Below, one piece after another: positions 27,494-35,493 of a DNA stretch of 64,000 nucleotides. A model generated the notes under the pieces. That model saw only the letters and a program-made list of their open reading frames with translations, was not told where the DNA came from and ran no database searches. The first letter of the stretch is position 1. Every line of letters begins with the position of its first letter. The position numbers were made by a program, and so were the translations under genes. The DNA is from Cyanobium sp. Cruz CV13-4-11 (lineage in GTDB: Bacteria; Cyanobacteriota; Cyanobacteriia; PCC-6307; Cyanobiaceae). Location of the stretch: positions 124,001 through 188,000 of the forward strand of contig NZ_JAGQCH010000001.1 in assembly GCF_024346055.1 (NCBI RefSeq), written 5' to 3'.

Positions 27494-28362
27494 GCGGACG
27501 GAAAGCGGGACGCCCGCGGGGAACGGCGCCGTTGGGCCAGCAGGCCATGGCGGGGCGCCAGCAGGAAGCAGAGCAGGAACAGCAGCGTCTGCACCAGCAC
27601 GATGCAGCCGGCGGTGGAGGCATCCATCCAGTAGCTCCAGTAGATCCCGGCCACGCTGGAGAGCACCGCCGACAGGATCGAGAGCCACACCATGCGGTCG
27701 AAACGATCGGTGAGCAGGTAAGCCGTGGCCCCCGGCGTGACCAGCATCGCCACCACCAGGATGATGCCCACGGTCTGCAGGCCGGCCACCGCCGCCAAAG
27801 AGAGCATCGACAGCAGCAGGTAGTGCAGCACGCCGGTGTGGAGGCCGATGGAGCGGGCGTGGGCGGGATCGAAGCAGAACAGGAGCAGGTCCTTGCGCAG
27901 CACCACCAGCACGGTCAGCACCAGCAGGCTGATCAGCACGGTCTGGAGGATGTCGGAGGAGCTGATGCCCAGCACGTTGCCGAACAGGATGTGCGACAGG
28001 TCGATGCTGCTGCGCACCTTGGAGATCAGCGTCAGGCCGAGGGCGAAGAAGCCGGTGAACACCAGCCCGATCACCGTGTCCTCCTTGATCCGGGTCATCT
28101 GCTTGATGTAGCCGATCAGGGCCACCGAGCCGACGCCGAAGACGAAGGCCCCCACCGCGAAGGGCAGATTCAGGGCGTAGGCGATCACCACCCCGGGCAT
28201 CACCGCATGGGACACCGCATCGCCCATCAGGGCCCAGCCCTTGAGCGTCATGTAGCAGGAGAGCAGGCCGCAGACACAGGAGACGAGCATGCTGACCAGC
28301 AGGGCCCGCACCATGAACTCCTGCTGGAGCGGTTCGACCAACCAGGTGAGCAGGGTGGTCAT
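27490..28362 (-). CDS. mntB: Metal ABC transporter permease (MntB/ZnuB family)
   Basis: A 290-residue permease with about nine helices. Family segments are GLLSCYMTLKGWALMGDAVSH near 32-52 with HAVMPGVVIAY, VGIILVVAMLVTPGATAYLL near 215, and IGLVFTGFFALGLTLI. The GDAVSHAVMPG block is typical of Mn/Zn/Fe importers. The ATG overlaps the stop of the ATPase gene (ATGA at 28359-28362) and its own stop overlaps the DUF4336 start. Manganese is preferred over zinc because the linked binding protein lacks a His-rich loop and because of the psbA context; this is inference. Confidence 0.88.
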   Translation of the reverse strand: MTTLLTWLVEPLQQEFMVRALLVSMLVSCVCGLLSCYMTLKGWALMGDAVSHAVMPGVVIAYALNLPFAVGAFVFGVGSVALIGYIKQMTRIKEDTVIGLVFTGFFALGLTLISKVRSSIDLSHILFGNVLGISSSDILQTVLISLLVLTVLVVLRKDLLLFCFDPAHARSIGLHTGVLHYLLLSMLSLAAVAGLQTVGIILVVAMLVTPGATAYLLTDRFDRMVWLSILSAVLSSVAGIYWSYWMDASTAGCIVLVQTLLFLLCFLLAPRHGLLAQRRRSPRASRFPSA

Positions 28363-29156
28363 GGCGCCTGCTGGGGGTCGGGATCGATCGCCGCCGCCGC
28401 CGCGGCCTCCAGCCCCAGGCCGCCGAAGGTCAGGGCCAGGTTCTCTCTGGTGAACACCGAGGCGGTTTCGCCGTAGGCGAGCACGGTCTTGTTGATCAGC
28501 ACCACCTGGTCGCAGAAACCGGTGACATGGGAGAGGTCATGGGTGGAGATCATCAGCGTGCGTCCCTCACGCCGGAACTGCTCGAACAGTTCGATCATCA
28601 GCTTCTCGGTGCGGATGTCGACGCCGTTGAAGGGCTCATCGAGCAGCATCACCGAGGCGCCCTGGGCCAGGGCCCGCGCCAGGAAGGCCCGTTTGCGCTG
28701 GCCGCCGGAGAGGGCGCCGATCTGGCGGTGGCGCAGGGGCCACAGGTCGACCCGTTCGAGGGCCTCCTGCACCGCCTCCCGGTCGAGCGGCCGGGGGATC
28801 CGCAGCAGATTCATGGCGCCGTAACGGCCCATCATCACCACCTCATGGACGTTGACCGGAAAGTTCCAGTCGACGCTCTCGGTCTGGGGGACGTAGGCCA
28901 CCGCCCGGGCCCGGCGGGCCTGGCTCAGGGGGAGCCCATTGATGGCGATGCTGCCGGACGTGGGGCGCACGAAGCCCATCAGGGCCTTGAACAGGGTGGA
29001 TTTGCCGGCTCCGTTCATCCCCACCAGGGCGCAGATGCTGCCGGCATCGAGATGCAGGGAGGCGTCATGGATGGCCACCACACCGTGGTAATCGACGCAG
29101 AGATGGCGGACCGAGATGCGCTCGTTTCCGTCGAATTGAGGCTGGCCGGAGGGCAT
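28359..29156 (-). CDS. mntA: Metal ABC transporter ATP-binding protein (MntA-type)
   Basis: A 265-residue ABC ATPase. Walker A is GMNGAGKST near 48, the Q-loop lies in AVAYVPQTESVDWNFPV, the signature is LSGGQRKRAFLARAL, and Walker B is VMLLDEPF followed by the STHDLSHV switch His. The VPQTESVDWNFPVNVHEVVM block is typical of Mn/Zn/Fe importers. The ATG at 29154-29156 is preferred, since the open frame upstream is inside the binding-protein gene. Four bases separate it from that gene's stop, and its own stop overlaps the permease start. Confidence 0.92.
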   Translation of the reverse strand: MPSGQPQFDGNERISVRHLCVDYHGVVAIHDASLHLDAGSICALVGMNGAGKSTLFKALMGFVRPTSGSIAINGLPLSQARRARAVAYVPQTESVDWNFPVNVHEVVMMGRYGAMNLLRIPRPLDREAVQEALERVDLWPLRHRQIGALSGGQRKRAFLARALAQGASVMLLDEPFNGVDIRTEKLMIELFEQFRREGRTLMISTHDLSHVTGFCDQVVLINKTVLAYGETASVFTRENLALTFGGLGLEAAAAAAIDPDPQQAP

Positions 29157-29160
29157 GGGT

Positions 29161-30120
29161 TCAGCTCCCCGCCAGACCCGCTCGCAGGGTCTCCACGTTA
29201 TGACGCTGCAGCTCCAGCAGGTTGGGGGCCGGACCGTCCGGGAGGGACAGGGAGTCCACATGGAACACCCCCCCGAAGCGAGCCCCCGACTGCCTGGCCA
29301 CCTGCTTCTGGGGCTGGGCATTGACCGTGCTCTCACAGAACACCGCCGGCACCCGCCGCTCCTTCACCAGGGCGATCAACCGGGCCATGCGCTGGGGGGT
29401 GACCTGGGATTCGGCGTTCACCGGCCACAGATAGGCCTCGGTGAGTCCGTAATCGCGGGCCAGGTAGGAGAAGGCGCCCTCACAGGTGGCGAGCACCCGC
29501 TGGGCAGGGGGGATCCGGGCCAGGGAGGCCTGCAGTTCCCTGTGAAGCGCGTCGAGCTGGGCGTTGTAGCGCTCGGCGTTGCGGCGGAACGTTGCCGTGC
29601 CGGCGGGGTCGAGTCGGGTGAGGGCACGGCGGATGTTCTCCACATAGACCTTCGCCAGCAGCGGGGACATCCAGGCGTGGGGGTTGGGCTGGCCCCGGTA
29701 GGCGTCGCTGGCGATCGGCAGGGGGGTGATCCCCTCGGTGAGGGTCACATGGGGGACATCCCGGAGGCTGGCGTAGAAGCGCTCGGCCCAGCGCTCCAGC
29801 CCGAAGCCGTTCTCCAGCACCATCTGGGCGCCCGAGGCCCGTTTCAGGTCGCTGGGGGTGGGCTCGTAGCCGTGGATCTCGGCCCCCAGCCGTGTGATCG
29901 ATTCCACCCGCACCCGCTCGCCGGCCACCTGGCGGGCCATGTCCGCCAGGATCGTGAACGTGGTGAGCACCAGGGGGCGCCCGTCCGGTGCCACGCCCGT
30001 GTCCTGGCTCCCACAGCCCCCGGCCAGCAGCGGCACGACAAGGGCGGCGCCCAGCAGAACCCGCGTCAGATGTTGTCTGAGGCGGCTCAGGCCCTGGCCA
30101 TCCGCGCGGAGCTGGGGCAT
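29161..30120 (-). CDS. mntC: Metal ABC transporter substrate-binding lipoprotein (MntC-type)
   Basis: A 319-residue periplasmic binding protein of cluster A-I. A signal peptide (LTRVLLGAALVVPLLAGGC, about 18-36) ends in a lipobox LAGGC. Metal ligands match the H-H-E-D set: His in AEIHGYEPTPSD, His in GQPNPHAWMSP, Glu in AVFCESTVN, and Asp in FHVDSLSLPDG. It lacks the His-rich loop common in ZnuA, which favours Mn2+. It is first in the importer operon, 149 bp downstream of psbA, with the psbA terminator between them. Confidence 0.9.
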   Translation of the reverse strand: MPQLRADGQGLSRLRQHLTRVLLGAALVVPLLAGGCGSQDTGVAPDGRPLVLTTFTILADMARQVAGERVRVESITRLGAEIHGYEPTPSDLKRASGAQMVLENGFGLERWAERFYASLRDVPHVTLTEGITPLPIASDAYRGQPNPHAWMSPLLAKVYVENIRRALTRLDPAGTATFRRNAERYNAQLDALHRELQASLARIPPAQRVLATCEGAFSYLARDYGLTEAYLWPVNAESQVTPQRMARLIALVKERRVPAVFCESTVNAQPQKQVARQSGARFGGVFHVDSLSLPDGPAPNLLELQRHNVETLRAGLAGS

Positions 30121-30200
30121 GCAGCTGGGGGGAGTGAGAAAGCTTGCTGTGAACAGTTTGGCGGCGGTTCGCCCTGGTCGGTGACCGGGCCTGCCCACAG

Positions 30201-30224
30201 AAAAGCCCCCTCCGCAGAGGGGGC
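30201..30224 (-). terminator. Rho-independent terminator of psbA
   Basis: On the minus strand an eight-pair GC stem (GCCCCCTC/GAGGGGGC, loop TGCG) is followed directly by TTTT, 45 bp past the psbA stop. It isolates the strong psbA unit from the metal-importer operon downstream. Confidence 0.85.
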
Positions 30225-30269
30225 CAAGGGGTGGATCGGCTGGCCGCCGAGGCAGGGCCGACCGCCGGA

Positions 30270-31346
30270 TCAGCCGATCGCCGGGGCTGTCAGGGCGACG
30301 GGAATCGACTGGGTGGTGGCCAGATCAAGCGGGAAGTTGTGCGCATTGCGCTCGTGCATCACTTCCATGCCGAGGCCGGCACGGTTGAGCACGTCGGCCC
30401 AGGTGTTGATCACCCGGCCCTGGCCATCCAGGATGGACTGGTTGAAGTTGAAGCCGTTCAGGTTGAAGGCCATCGTGCTCACGCCCAGGGCGGTGAACCA
30501 GATGCCGACCACCGGCCAGGCCGCCAGGAAGAAGTGGAGGCTGCGGCTGTTGTTGAACGAGGCGTATTGGAAGATCAGGCGACCGAAGTAACCGTGGGCA
30601 GCCACGATGTTGTAGGTCTCTTCTTCTTGGCCGAACTTGTAGCCGTAGTTCTGGGACTCGGCCTCGGTGGTTTCACGCACCAGGGAGGAGGTCACCAGCG
30701 AACCGTGCATGGCGGAGAACAGGGAGCCGCCGAACACGCCCGCCACACCCAGCATGTGGAAGGGGTGCATCAGGATGTTGTGCTCGGCCTGGAACACCAG
30801 CATGAAGTTGAAGGTGCCGCTGATGCCGAGGGGCATGCCGTCGGAGAAGGAGCCCTGGCCAAAGGGGTAGATCAGGAACACCGCGAAGGCCGCCGAGAGG
30901 GGGGCGGAATAGGCGACGCAGATCCATGGGCGCATGCCGAGGCGGTAGGAGAGCTCCCACTGGCGGCCCATGTAGGCCGAGATGCCGATCAGGAAGTGGA
31001 AGACCACCAGCTGGTAGGGGCCACCGTTGTACAGCCACTCGTCGAGGCTGGCGGCTTCCCAGATGGGGTAGATGTGCAGGCCGATGGCGTTGCTGGAAGG
31101 AACAACGGCGCCGGAGATGATGTTGTTGCCGTAGATCAGGGAGCCGGCGACAGGCTCACGGATGCCGTCGATGTCGACGGAGGGCGCCGCGATGAAGGCG
31201 ACGATGAAGCAGATGGTGGCGGTCAGCAGGCAGGGGATCATCAGCACACCGAACCAACCGACATAGATGCGGTTGTTGGTGGAGGTGACCCAGCTACAGA
31301 AGCTTTCCCAGCTTCCGGAGCGGCCGCTGCGGATGGCAGTGGTCAT
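30270..31346 (-). CDS. psbA: Photosystem II D1 protein, D1:1-type (Gln at position 130)
   Basis: A 358-residue reaction-centre protein binding P680, pheophytin, QB and the Mn4CaO5 cluster. Key stretches are [53 protein letters not shown], and the C-terminal [12 protein letters not shown] with the Mn ligands, cleaved after this Ala by CtpA. The residue equivalent to 130 is Gln (GRQWE). In freshwater and marine Synechococcus this marks the low-light D1:1 isoform, as opposed to Glu in D1:2; other psbA copies probably lie elsewhere. ATG 31344-31346 gives the standard start. Its own terminator and a leader hairpin mark it as monocistronic. Confidence 0.97.
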   Translation of the reverse strand: MTTAIRSGRSGSWESFCSWVTSTNNRIYVGWFGVLMIPCLLTATICFIVAFIAAPSVDIDGIREPVAGSLIYGNNIISGAVVPSSNAIGLHIYPIWEAASLDEWLYNGGPYQLVVFHFLIGISAYMGRQWELSYRLGMRPWICVAYSAPLSAAFAVFLIYPFGQGSFSDGMPLGISGTFNFMLVFQAEHNILMHPFHMLGVAGVFGGSLFSAMHGSLVTSSLVRETTEAESQNYGYKFGQEEETYNIVAAHGYFGRLIFQYASFNNSRSLHFFLAAWPVVGIWFTALGVSTMAFNLNGFNFNQSILDGQGRVINTWADVLNRAGLGMEVMHERNAHNFPLDLATTQSIPVALTAPAIG

Positions 31347-31376
31347 GGAAGTAAGACGGGGGAAACGAGCAGAAAT

Positions 31377-31393
31377 ACCTCCCCAAGGGAGGT
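31377..31393 (-). promoter_or_regulatory. psbA 5'-leader hairpin carrying an SD-like GGGAGG
   Basis: A perfect seven-pair hairpin (ACCTCCC, loop TTG, GGGAGGT on the coding strand) ends 30 bp before the psbA ATG. Just upstream is an AT-rich TTACATAACG, a possible -10 region. The hairpin could hide a ribosome-binding decoy or protect the mRNA end. No strong -35 is seen, so the promoter itself is uncertain. Confidence 0.5.
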
Positions 31394-31470
31394 CCATTCA
31401 CGTTATGTAATGCGGCCCTGGATCAGGACACCCCGCAACGATCCTTCAGCCAATCGGTCTTGAGTGCAAT

Positions 31471-31493
31471 GAAAAGTGATGAAGAGACTTCAT
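31471..31493 (-). terminator. Possible terminator of the DUF697 gene
   Basis: On the minus strand ATGAAG-TCT-CTTCAT is followed shortly by TTTT (CACTTTTC). It begins 10 bp after the DUF697 stop. The stem is short (six pairs), so termination may be weak. Confidence 0.4.
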
Positions 31494-31502
31494 GAACATT
31501 CT

Positions 31503-32951
31503 TTATGCAGTGGCGGACAGGGAGCCGTTCCCCGGTGACGCCAGCTGCTGGCCGAGCCAGTCGCGTCCCTGCTGCAGGAACCCAGGCCAGTCGAGCTTTT
31601 CGGCCTCGGCCGCCCGCGCCACCAGCAGCGGCGCCTCCCGCTTGATGCGCTCCAGGTCCGGCGCCTCCACGCCAGCCGAGAGCGCCAGCACATCGGCCAT
31701 GGCATGGCTCACCACCCGCGTGAGATAGGCCGCGCTCAGGGCCTGGAGGGCCCCACCCACCAGCCAGGTGGCGCCGTGGAGACGCACCGCCGCCGCCAGG
31801 GCCTGGCTGCTCCACTCCACCACCCCCAGCAGCAGCGAGGCCTTGGCCAGCTCGACGGCGGCGGCCTTGAGCTGCTCCGCGTTCCAGGGGCAGTCCCACA
31901 GACGGGCCATCTCCTGGAGCATCAGGCCGTTGGCTGCCGCCATCACCACCAGATCCAGCGAGGGCAGGGGGGCGGCGAACACCCCCGCCGCCACAATCCA
32001 CTGGGTGCGCTGCTGCAGCTGCACGAGCTGTCGCCGCCGCAGGCGCTCCAGGTCCGCCTGCCAATGGCGGTGCAGCTCCTCGCAGCGCCGCAGCGGTGTG
32101 CCGCGCCGCAGGGCCGTTGCTTCGCTGTTCAGCCAGCGGCCCAGGGGCTTCAGGCTGTCGCTCAGGGTTTCGGGGTTGCCATCCCAGCTCAGCAGCCGCT
32201 CCGGGACGGCGGCTGGCCACTGGGACACCAGTTCGGCCGTCAGGGCCTGGGGGTCGCAGGTTGCTTCCGGCCGCACCAGCAGCCAGACGGGCTGACCCGC
32301 CGGCACCGCCTCAAGCCAGCGCAGATCGGCGGCCCGCAGGGGAGTCACCAGGTGGAACAGCACCACGTCGGCGGCGGCCAGGCCGTCCGGCCAGCGGCGC
32401 TGCGGGCTCACCGCCGGCAGGGCTTCGCCCCAGCGCAGGCTGAGGGCCAGGCGGCCGCGCAGGGCCCGCTGCAGCTGGGGCGCCCAGGCGGCATCCGGGG
32501 CCACGGAGCCCACCAGGGCCAGATGAAGTCCGGAGCGGGCCCCCTCTTCACGCAGGGCGGCGAGGGCCTGGCGGCGTCGGCCCTGGCCCTCGCCGGGCTC
32601 CCCCTCCAGCTGCTCGAACTGGAGCAGCAACGCCTCGAAGCGCCGCAGCCAGGCGTCGAAGTTTGTGGGCAACGGCGGCACCGCCAGCCGGGACGGTCGC
32701 CCTCCCATCCACCACCAGCCGGCGGCGATCCCCGCCACGCCCATCAGGCCCCAGCCTTCCCCGGGCAGCGACCGCAGGATCAGCTCGCCCCCCAGCACTC
32801 CCCCGGCCAGCAAAAGGGCCTGCCTGCCCCAGCCGGCGGACAGCAGGGTGCGCGACAGCGAGGACAGGGCGGCTGGGCGCAGGGGGTCCAGGGGCGTCAC
32901 GGGTGGCTGCCGGCGGCGATGCCTCTCTAGCTCAGAAGTGACGGGGCTCAC
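31503..32951 (-). CDS. DUF697/YcjF-like membrane protein
   Basis: A protein of about 482 residues. An N-terminal hydrophobic pair lies near 45-82. A middle region looks like a degenerate nucleotide-binding domain (LHLALVGSVAPDAAWAPQLQ, VVLFHLVTPLRAADLRWLE) without a P-loop Lys. The C-terminal DUF697 module has hydrophobic segments (WIVAAGVFAAPLPSLDLVVM, EMARLWDCPWN). In the family the module often follows a GTPase domain; here the GTPase appears to have lost its P-loop. The start is uncertain: GTG 32949-32951 is chosen. It is upstream of psbA on the same strand and divergent from 33007. Confidence 0.7.
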   Translation of the reverse strand: MSPVTSELERHRRRQPPVTPLDPLRPAALSSLSRTLLSAGWGRQALLLAGGVLGGELILRSLPGEGWGLMGVAGIAAGWWWMGGRPSRLAVPPLPTNFDAWLRRFEALLLQFEQLEGEPGEGQGRRRQALAALREEGARSGLHLALVGSVAPDAAWAPQLQRALRGRLALSLRWGEALPAVSPQRRWPDGLAAADVVLFHLVTPLRAADLRWLEAVPAGQPVWLLVRPEATCDPQALTAELVSQWPAAVPERLLSWDGNPETLSDSLKPLGRWLNSEATALRRGTPLRRCEELHRHWQADLERLRRRQLVQLQQRTQWIVAAGVFAAPLPSLDLVVMAAANGLMLQEMARLWDCPWNAEQLKAAAVELAKASLLLGVVEWSSQALAAAVRLHGATWLVGGALQALSAAYLTRVVSHAMADVLALSAGVEAPDLERIKREAPLLVARAAEAEKLDWPGFLQQGRDWLGQQLASPGNGSLSATA

Positions 32952-33006
32952 ACCCCCGACCAGCTCCCTTAATCCGTCGCCCCTGCAGAGCCGGGCGGGA
33001 CGCAGC

Positions 33007-33603
33007 ATGATTCGTGGTGTCGTCCTGGTCCGCACCGTGCCGCCTTCCGATGCCCGTGCCGGCCTGGCAGCGACGGTGGACGGCCTCTTTCTGCTGGCGG
33101 ACCACCTCCAGGAGCTGCGCCACGCCCTCGAGGAGCTGGGCAGCTGCGACCACTGGCACGGCGGGCTGCCGGTGCTGCTGCTCGAGCGCTGCTGGCTGCG
33201 TCTGAGCCGTGTCTCGGTGGAGCATCTCGCCCAGCGGCTGCCCCCGGACTGCAGCCAGGAGGCCCCGGAGCTGTGCCGCTACCGGGAGCTGGTGGCGGCC
33301 GGTCTTTCGGGGTGGGAGGCCGAACGGGTCTGCTGGGAGGACTACGGAGCGGAGGCGTGCCGGGAAGCCCTGCGCAAGTACTGGTCCGCCCAGGAACGGG
33401 GGACCCAGGGCTGGACCCTGGAGACTTACCTCGACCTTCTCCAGCAGTACCGCCAGCGCTTCGCCCTGGAGCGCCCACGGCCCGTGCCGCTGCTGGTGCT
33501 GGCCCGGCGGGAGGGCGCGGCGTGCCTCGGCAGGCATCGGCTGCTGTGGCTGGGGCCTGAGGCGGCAGGCGGCCGGCCGTCGATGCGCGACACTTGCCCC
33601 TGA
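33007..33603 (+). CDS. Conserved hypothetical protein
   Basis: A 198-residue soluble protein I do not recognise. It is rich in Leu, Arg and Trp, has no signal peptide or membrane helix, and is mostly helical by appearance (GLFLLADHLQELRHALEELG, WTLETYLDLLQQYRQRFALE). The ATG at 33007 opens MIRGVVLVR. It is followed after 15 bp by a second small gene and then trpS, in one direction, so the three may be co-transcribed. The long uninterrupted frame and normal codon use argue that it is real. Confidence 0.65.
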   Translation: MIRGVVLVRTVPPSDARAGLAATVDGLFLLADHLQELRHALEELGSCDHWHGGLPVLLLERCWLRLSRVSVEHLAQRLPPDCSQEAPELCRYRELVAAGLSGWEAERVCWEDYGAEACREALRKYWSAQERGTQGWTLETYLDLLQQYRQRFALERPRPVPLLVLARREGAACLGRHRLLWLGPEAAGGRPSMRDTCP

Positions 33604-33618
33604 TTGCAGGCTGCGGCC

Positions 33619-34161
33619 ATGGGCGACGACACCAACACTCCTCATCCCGTTGGCTCCGGCCGTGGGGATTCCCCCGAGCGCGGCGGCCGTTCGGGGCCGA
33701 ACCGGGAACCGGGTGGTTTCCGCATCCGCCTGAGCGATAACGAGCTGCAGGCGGCCCGCGCCCTGCAGGACGCCTTCGGCCTGCGCTCCACCGTGGCGGT
33801 GCTGGGATTCGCTCTGCGCACCCTGGCCGACCAGCTGGAGAAGGGCCAGCTCGAGGCCCTGGTGGCCGAGAACCGCGCCCAGGCGGGCTCCCGCGTTCCG
33901 GCCCCCCGCGGGGGTGGTGAGCCCCGCCGCGTCATCGGTGGCGACGGCCAACCCCGTTCCGGGGGCCGTGGCGGCCAGGGCGCCGTCCGCATCGATCCCT
34001 TTGCCCGGCCCAGCAAGCCGCCGCTCCCCGTCGAGGTGAGTGAGCCCGAAGCCCCTGCTGAGGAGGTGGCGGCTGAAGCGACGCCAGAGGCCGCCGAGGT
34101 GGCTCCGGACGCCGTCGCCGAGACGGCCGAAACAGAGGTCGACGCCACCCCCGACGCGTGA
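33619..34161 (+). CDS. Hypothetical protein with an RHH-like core between disordered tails
   Basis: A 180-residue protein. Residues about 1-32 are Gly/Pro/Arg-rich. A conserved-looking core at about 34-75 (FRIRLSDNELQAARALQDAF, then STVAVLGFALRTLADQLEKG) has the strand-helix-helix look of ribbon-helix-helix proteins. The rest is Gly/Arg-rich followed by an acidic Ala/Glu/Val tail (about 140-180). Such a layout suggests nucleic-acid binding; this is inference. ATG 33619 is chosen over an in-frame TTG at 33604. The stop overlaps the GTG start of trpS (GTGA). Confidence 0.65.
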   Translation: MGDDTNTPHPVGSGRGDSPERGGRSGPNREPGGFRIRLSDNELQAARALQDAFGLRSTVAVLGFALRTLADQLEKGQLEALVAENRAQAGSRVPAPRGGGEPRRVIGGDGQPRSGGRGGQGAVRIDPFARPSKPPLPVEVSEPEAPAEEVAAEATPEAAEVAPDAVAETAETEVDATPDA

Positions 34162-35195
34162 ACCAGACCAGCACCGCGCCGGCGCGGCCCCGGGTGCTCT
34201 CCGGCGTCCAGCCCACCGGGGCCCTGCACCTGGGCAACTGGCTCGGGGCGATCCGCAACTGGGTGGATCTGCAGGAGAGCCACGAGACTTTCTTCTGCGT
34301 GGTCGACCTGCATGCGATCACGGTCCCCCACGATCCGAAGCGTCTGGCCGAGGACACCCTCACCACCGCCGCCCTCTACCTGGCCTGCGGCATCGACCCG
34401 CAGCGGGCCACGGTGTTCGTGCAGAGCCAGGTGAGCGCCCACAGCGAGCTCTGCTGGCTGCTCAACTGCGTCACGCCGCTCAACTGGCTGGAGCGCATGA
34501 TCCAGTTCAAGGAGAAGGCGCTCAAGCAGGGCGACAACGTCTCCGTCGGGCTGCTGGACTACCCGGTGCTGATGGCTGCCGACATCCTTCTCTATGACGC
34601 CGATCGGGTGCCGGTGGGGGAAGACCAGAAGCAGCACCTCGAGCTGGCCCGCGACATCGCCCAGCAGCGCATCAACGCCCGCTACGCCCCCGACCCGGAG
34701 CACCCGATTCTCAAGGTGCCCGAGCCCCTGATCCTGAAGGAGGGGGCGCGGGTCATGAGCCTGACGGACGGCAGCGCCAAGATGAGCAAGAGCGATCCCA
34801 ATGAGGGTTCCCGCATCACCCTGCTGGACCCTCCTGAGCTGATCACCCGCAAGATCAAGCGGGCCAAGACCGATCCGGTCATGGGGCTGGAGTTCGGCAA
34901 CCCGGAGCGGCCGGAGGCCGACAACCTGCTCGGCCTTTATGCCCTGCTCTCCGGCGTGGGCCGTGAGCGGGCGGCGGCGGAGTGCGCCTCGATGGGCTGG
35001 GGTGGCTTCAAGCCCCTGCTGGCGGAGGCCGCGGTGGAAGCCCTCCGGCCCGTGCAACAGCGTTACGCCGAGCTGCGCAGCGATCCGGCCTCCCTGGAGG
35101 CCGTTCTGCGGGACGGGAGAGAGCGGGCAGCGGCCGTGGCCGAAGCAACGCTGCAGCGAGTCCGCAGCGCCCTGGGATTTCTGGCCTCGAACTGA
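34158..35195 (+). CDS. trpS: Tryptophan--tRNA ligase
   Basis: A 345-residue class I synthetase charging tRNA-Trp. The opening RVLSGVQPTGALHLGNWLGA holds the HIGH-equivalent (LHLGN). The dimer/Trp-binding region includes LLDYPVLMAADILLYDADRV. The KMSKS loop is KMSKSDPNEGS, after VMSLTDGSA. Length and motif spacing are normal for the bacterial enzyme. GTG at 34158 is used and overlaps the preceding small gene by four bases, indicating coupled translation. A structured intergenic region follows. Confidence 0.96.
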   Translation: MNQTSTAPARPRVLSGVQPTGALHLGNWLGAIRNWVDLQESHETFFCVVDLHAITVPHDPKRLAEDTLTTAALYLACGIDPQRATVFVQSQVSAHSELCWLLNCVTPLNWLERMIQFKEKALKQGDNVSVGLLDYPVLMAADILLYDADRVPVGEDQKQHLELARDIAQQRINARYAPDPEHPILKVPEPLILKEGARVMSLTDGSAKMSKSDPNEGSRITLLDPPELITRKIKRAKTDPVMGLEFGNPERPEADNLLGLYALLSGVGRERAAAECASMGWGGFKPLLAEAAVEALRPVQQRYAELRSDPASLEAVLRDGRERAAAVAEATLQRVRSALGFLASN

Positions 35196-35493
35196 AGCGA
35201 ACTGCCGCCTTCTCGGCAAGGTGCAGCCGGAATGTGTAAATCATTCGTTATGTATTGATCACGACCGCTGATCGTTCGTCGTGGATGTGGCGCTTTTTAC
35301 GGGATGCTTGGCCGGTGGGGCCTGACGGCTCGGAACTCGCGGGCATCTCCCTGCCCTGACTGAAGTTTTCCTGAGAGCCACTCTCCCGGGGCCGCTGTCC
35401 AAGCACGCTGGCCCCTGTTTTGTCCAGTACGGACGCAGGGGTCTCGCCTTTGGGGGCTGGGCCTGGCCAAGGTCAGGGTCCCCTGACGACCGC
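35196..35493. other. Structured intergenic region between trpS and the muramidase gene
   Basis: About 300 bp with no supported gene but several inverted repeats. CACGAC/GTCGTG pairs at 35260-35283, followed ten bases later by T5. A two-part stem lies at 35412-35441 (CCCCTG/CAGGGG with inner GTCC/GGAC). GTCAGGG/CCCTGAC lies at 35472-35487. The first could terminate trpS. The others lie just before the muramidase start and could form a leader or a small RNA. An AT-rich TTATGTATTGATC at 35248-35260 stands out from the GC-rich surroundings. Confidence 0.45.

Noticed and set aside
32930-33006. Possible tRNA between the DUF697 gene and 33007
   Set aside because: Short GC-rich inverted segments, but no cloverleaf, no T-loop GGTTCGAATC-type box and no anticodon arm.
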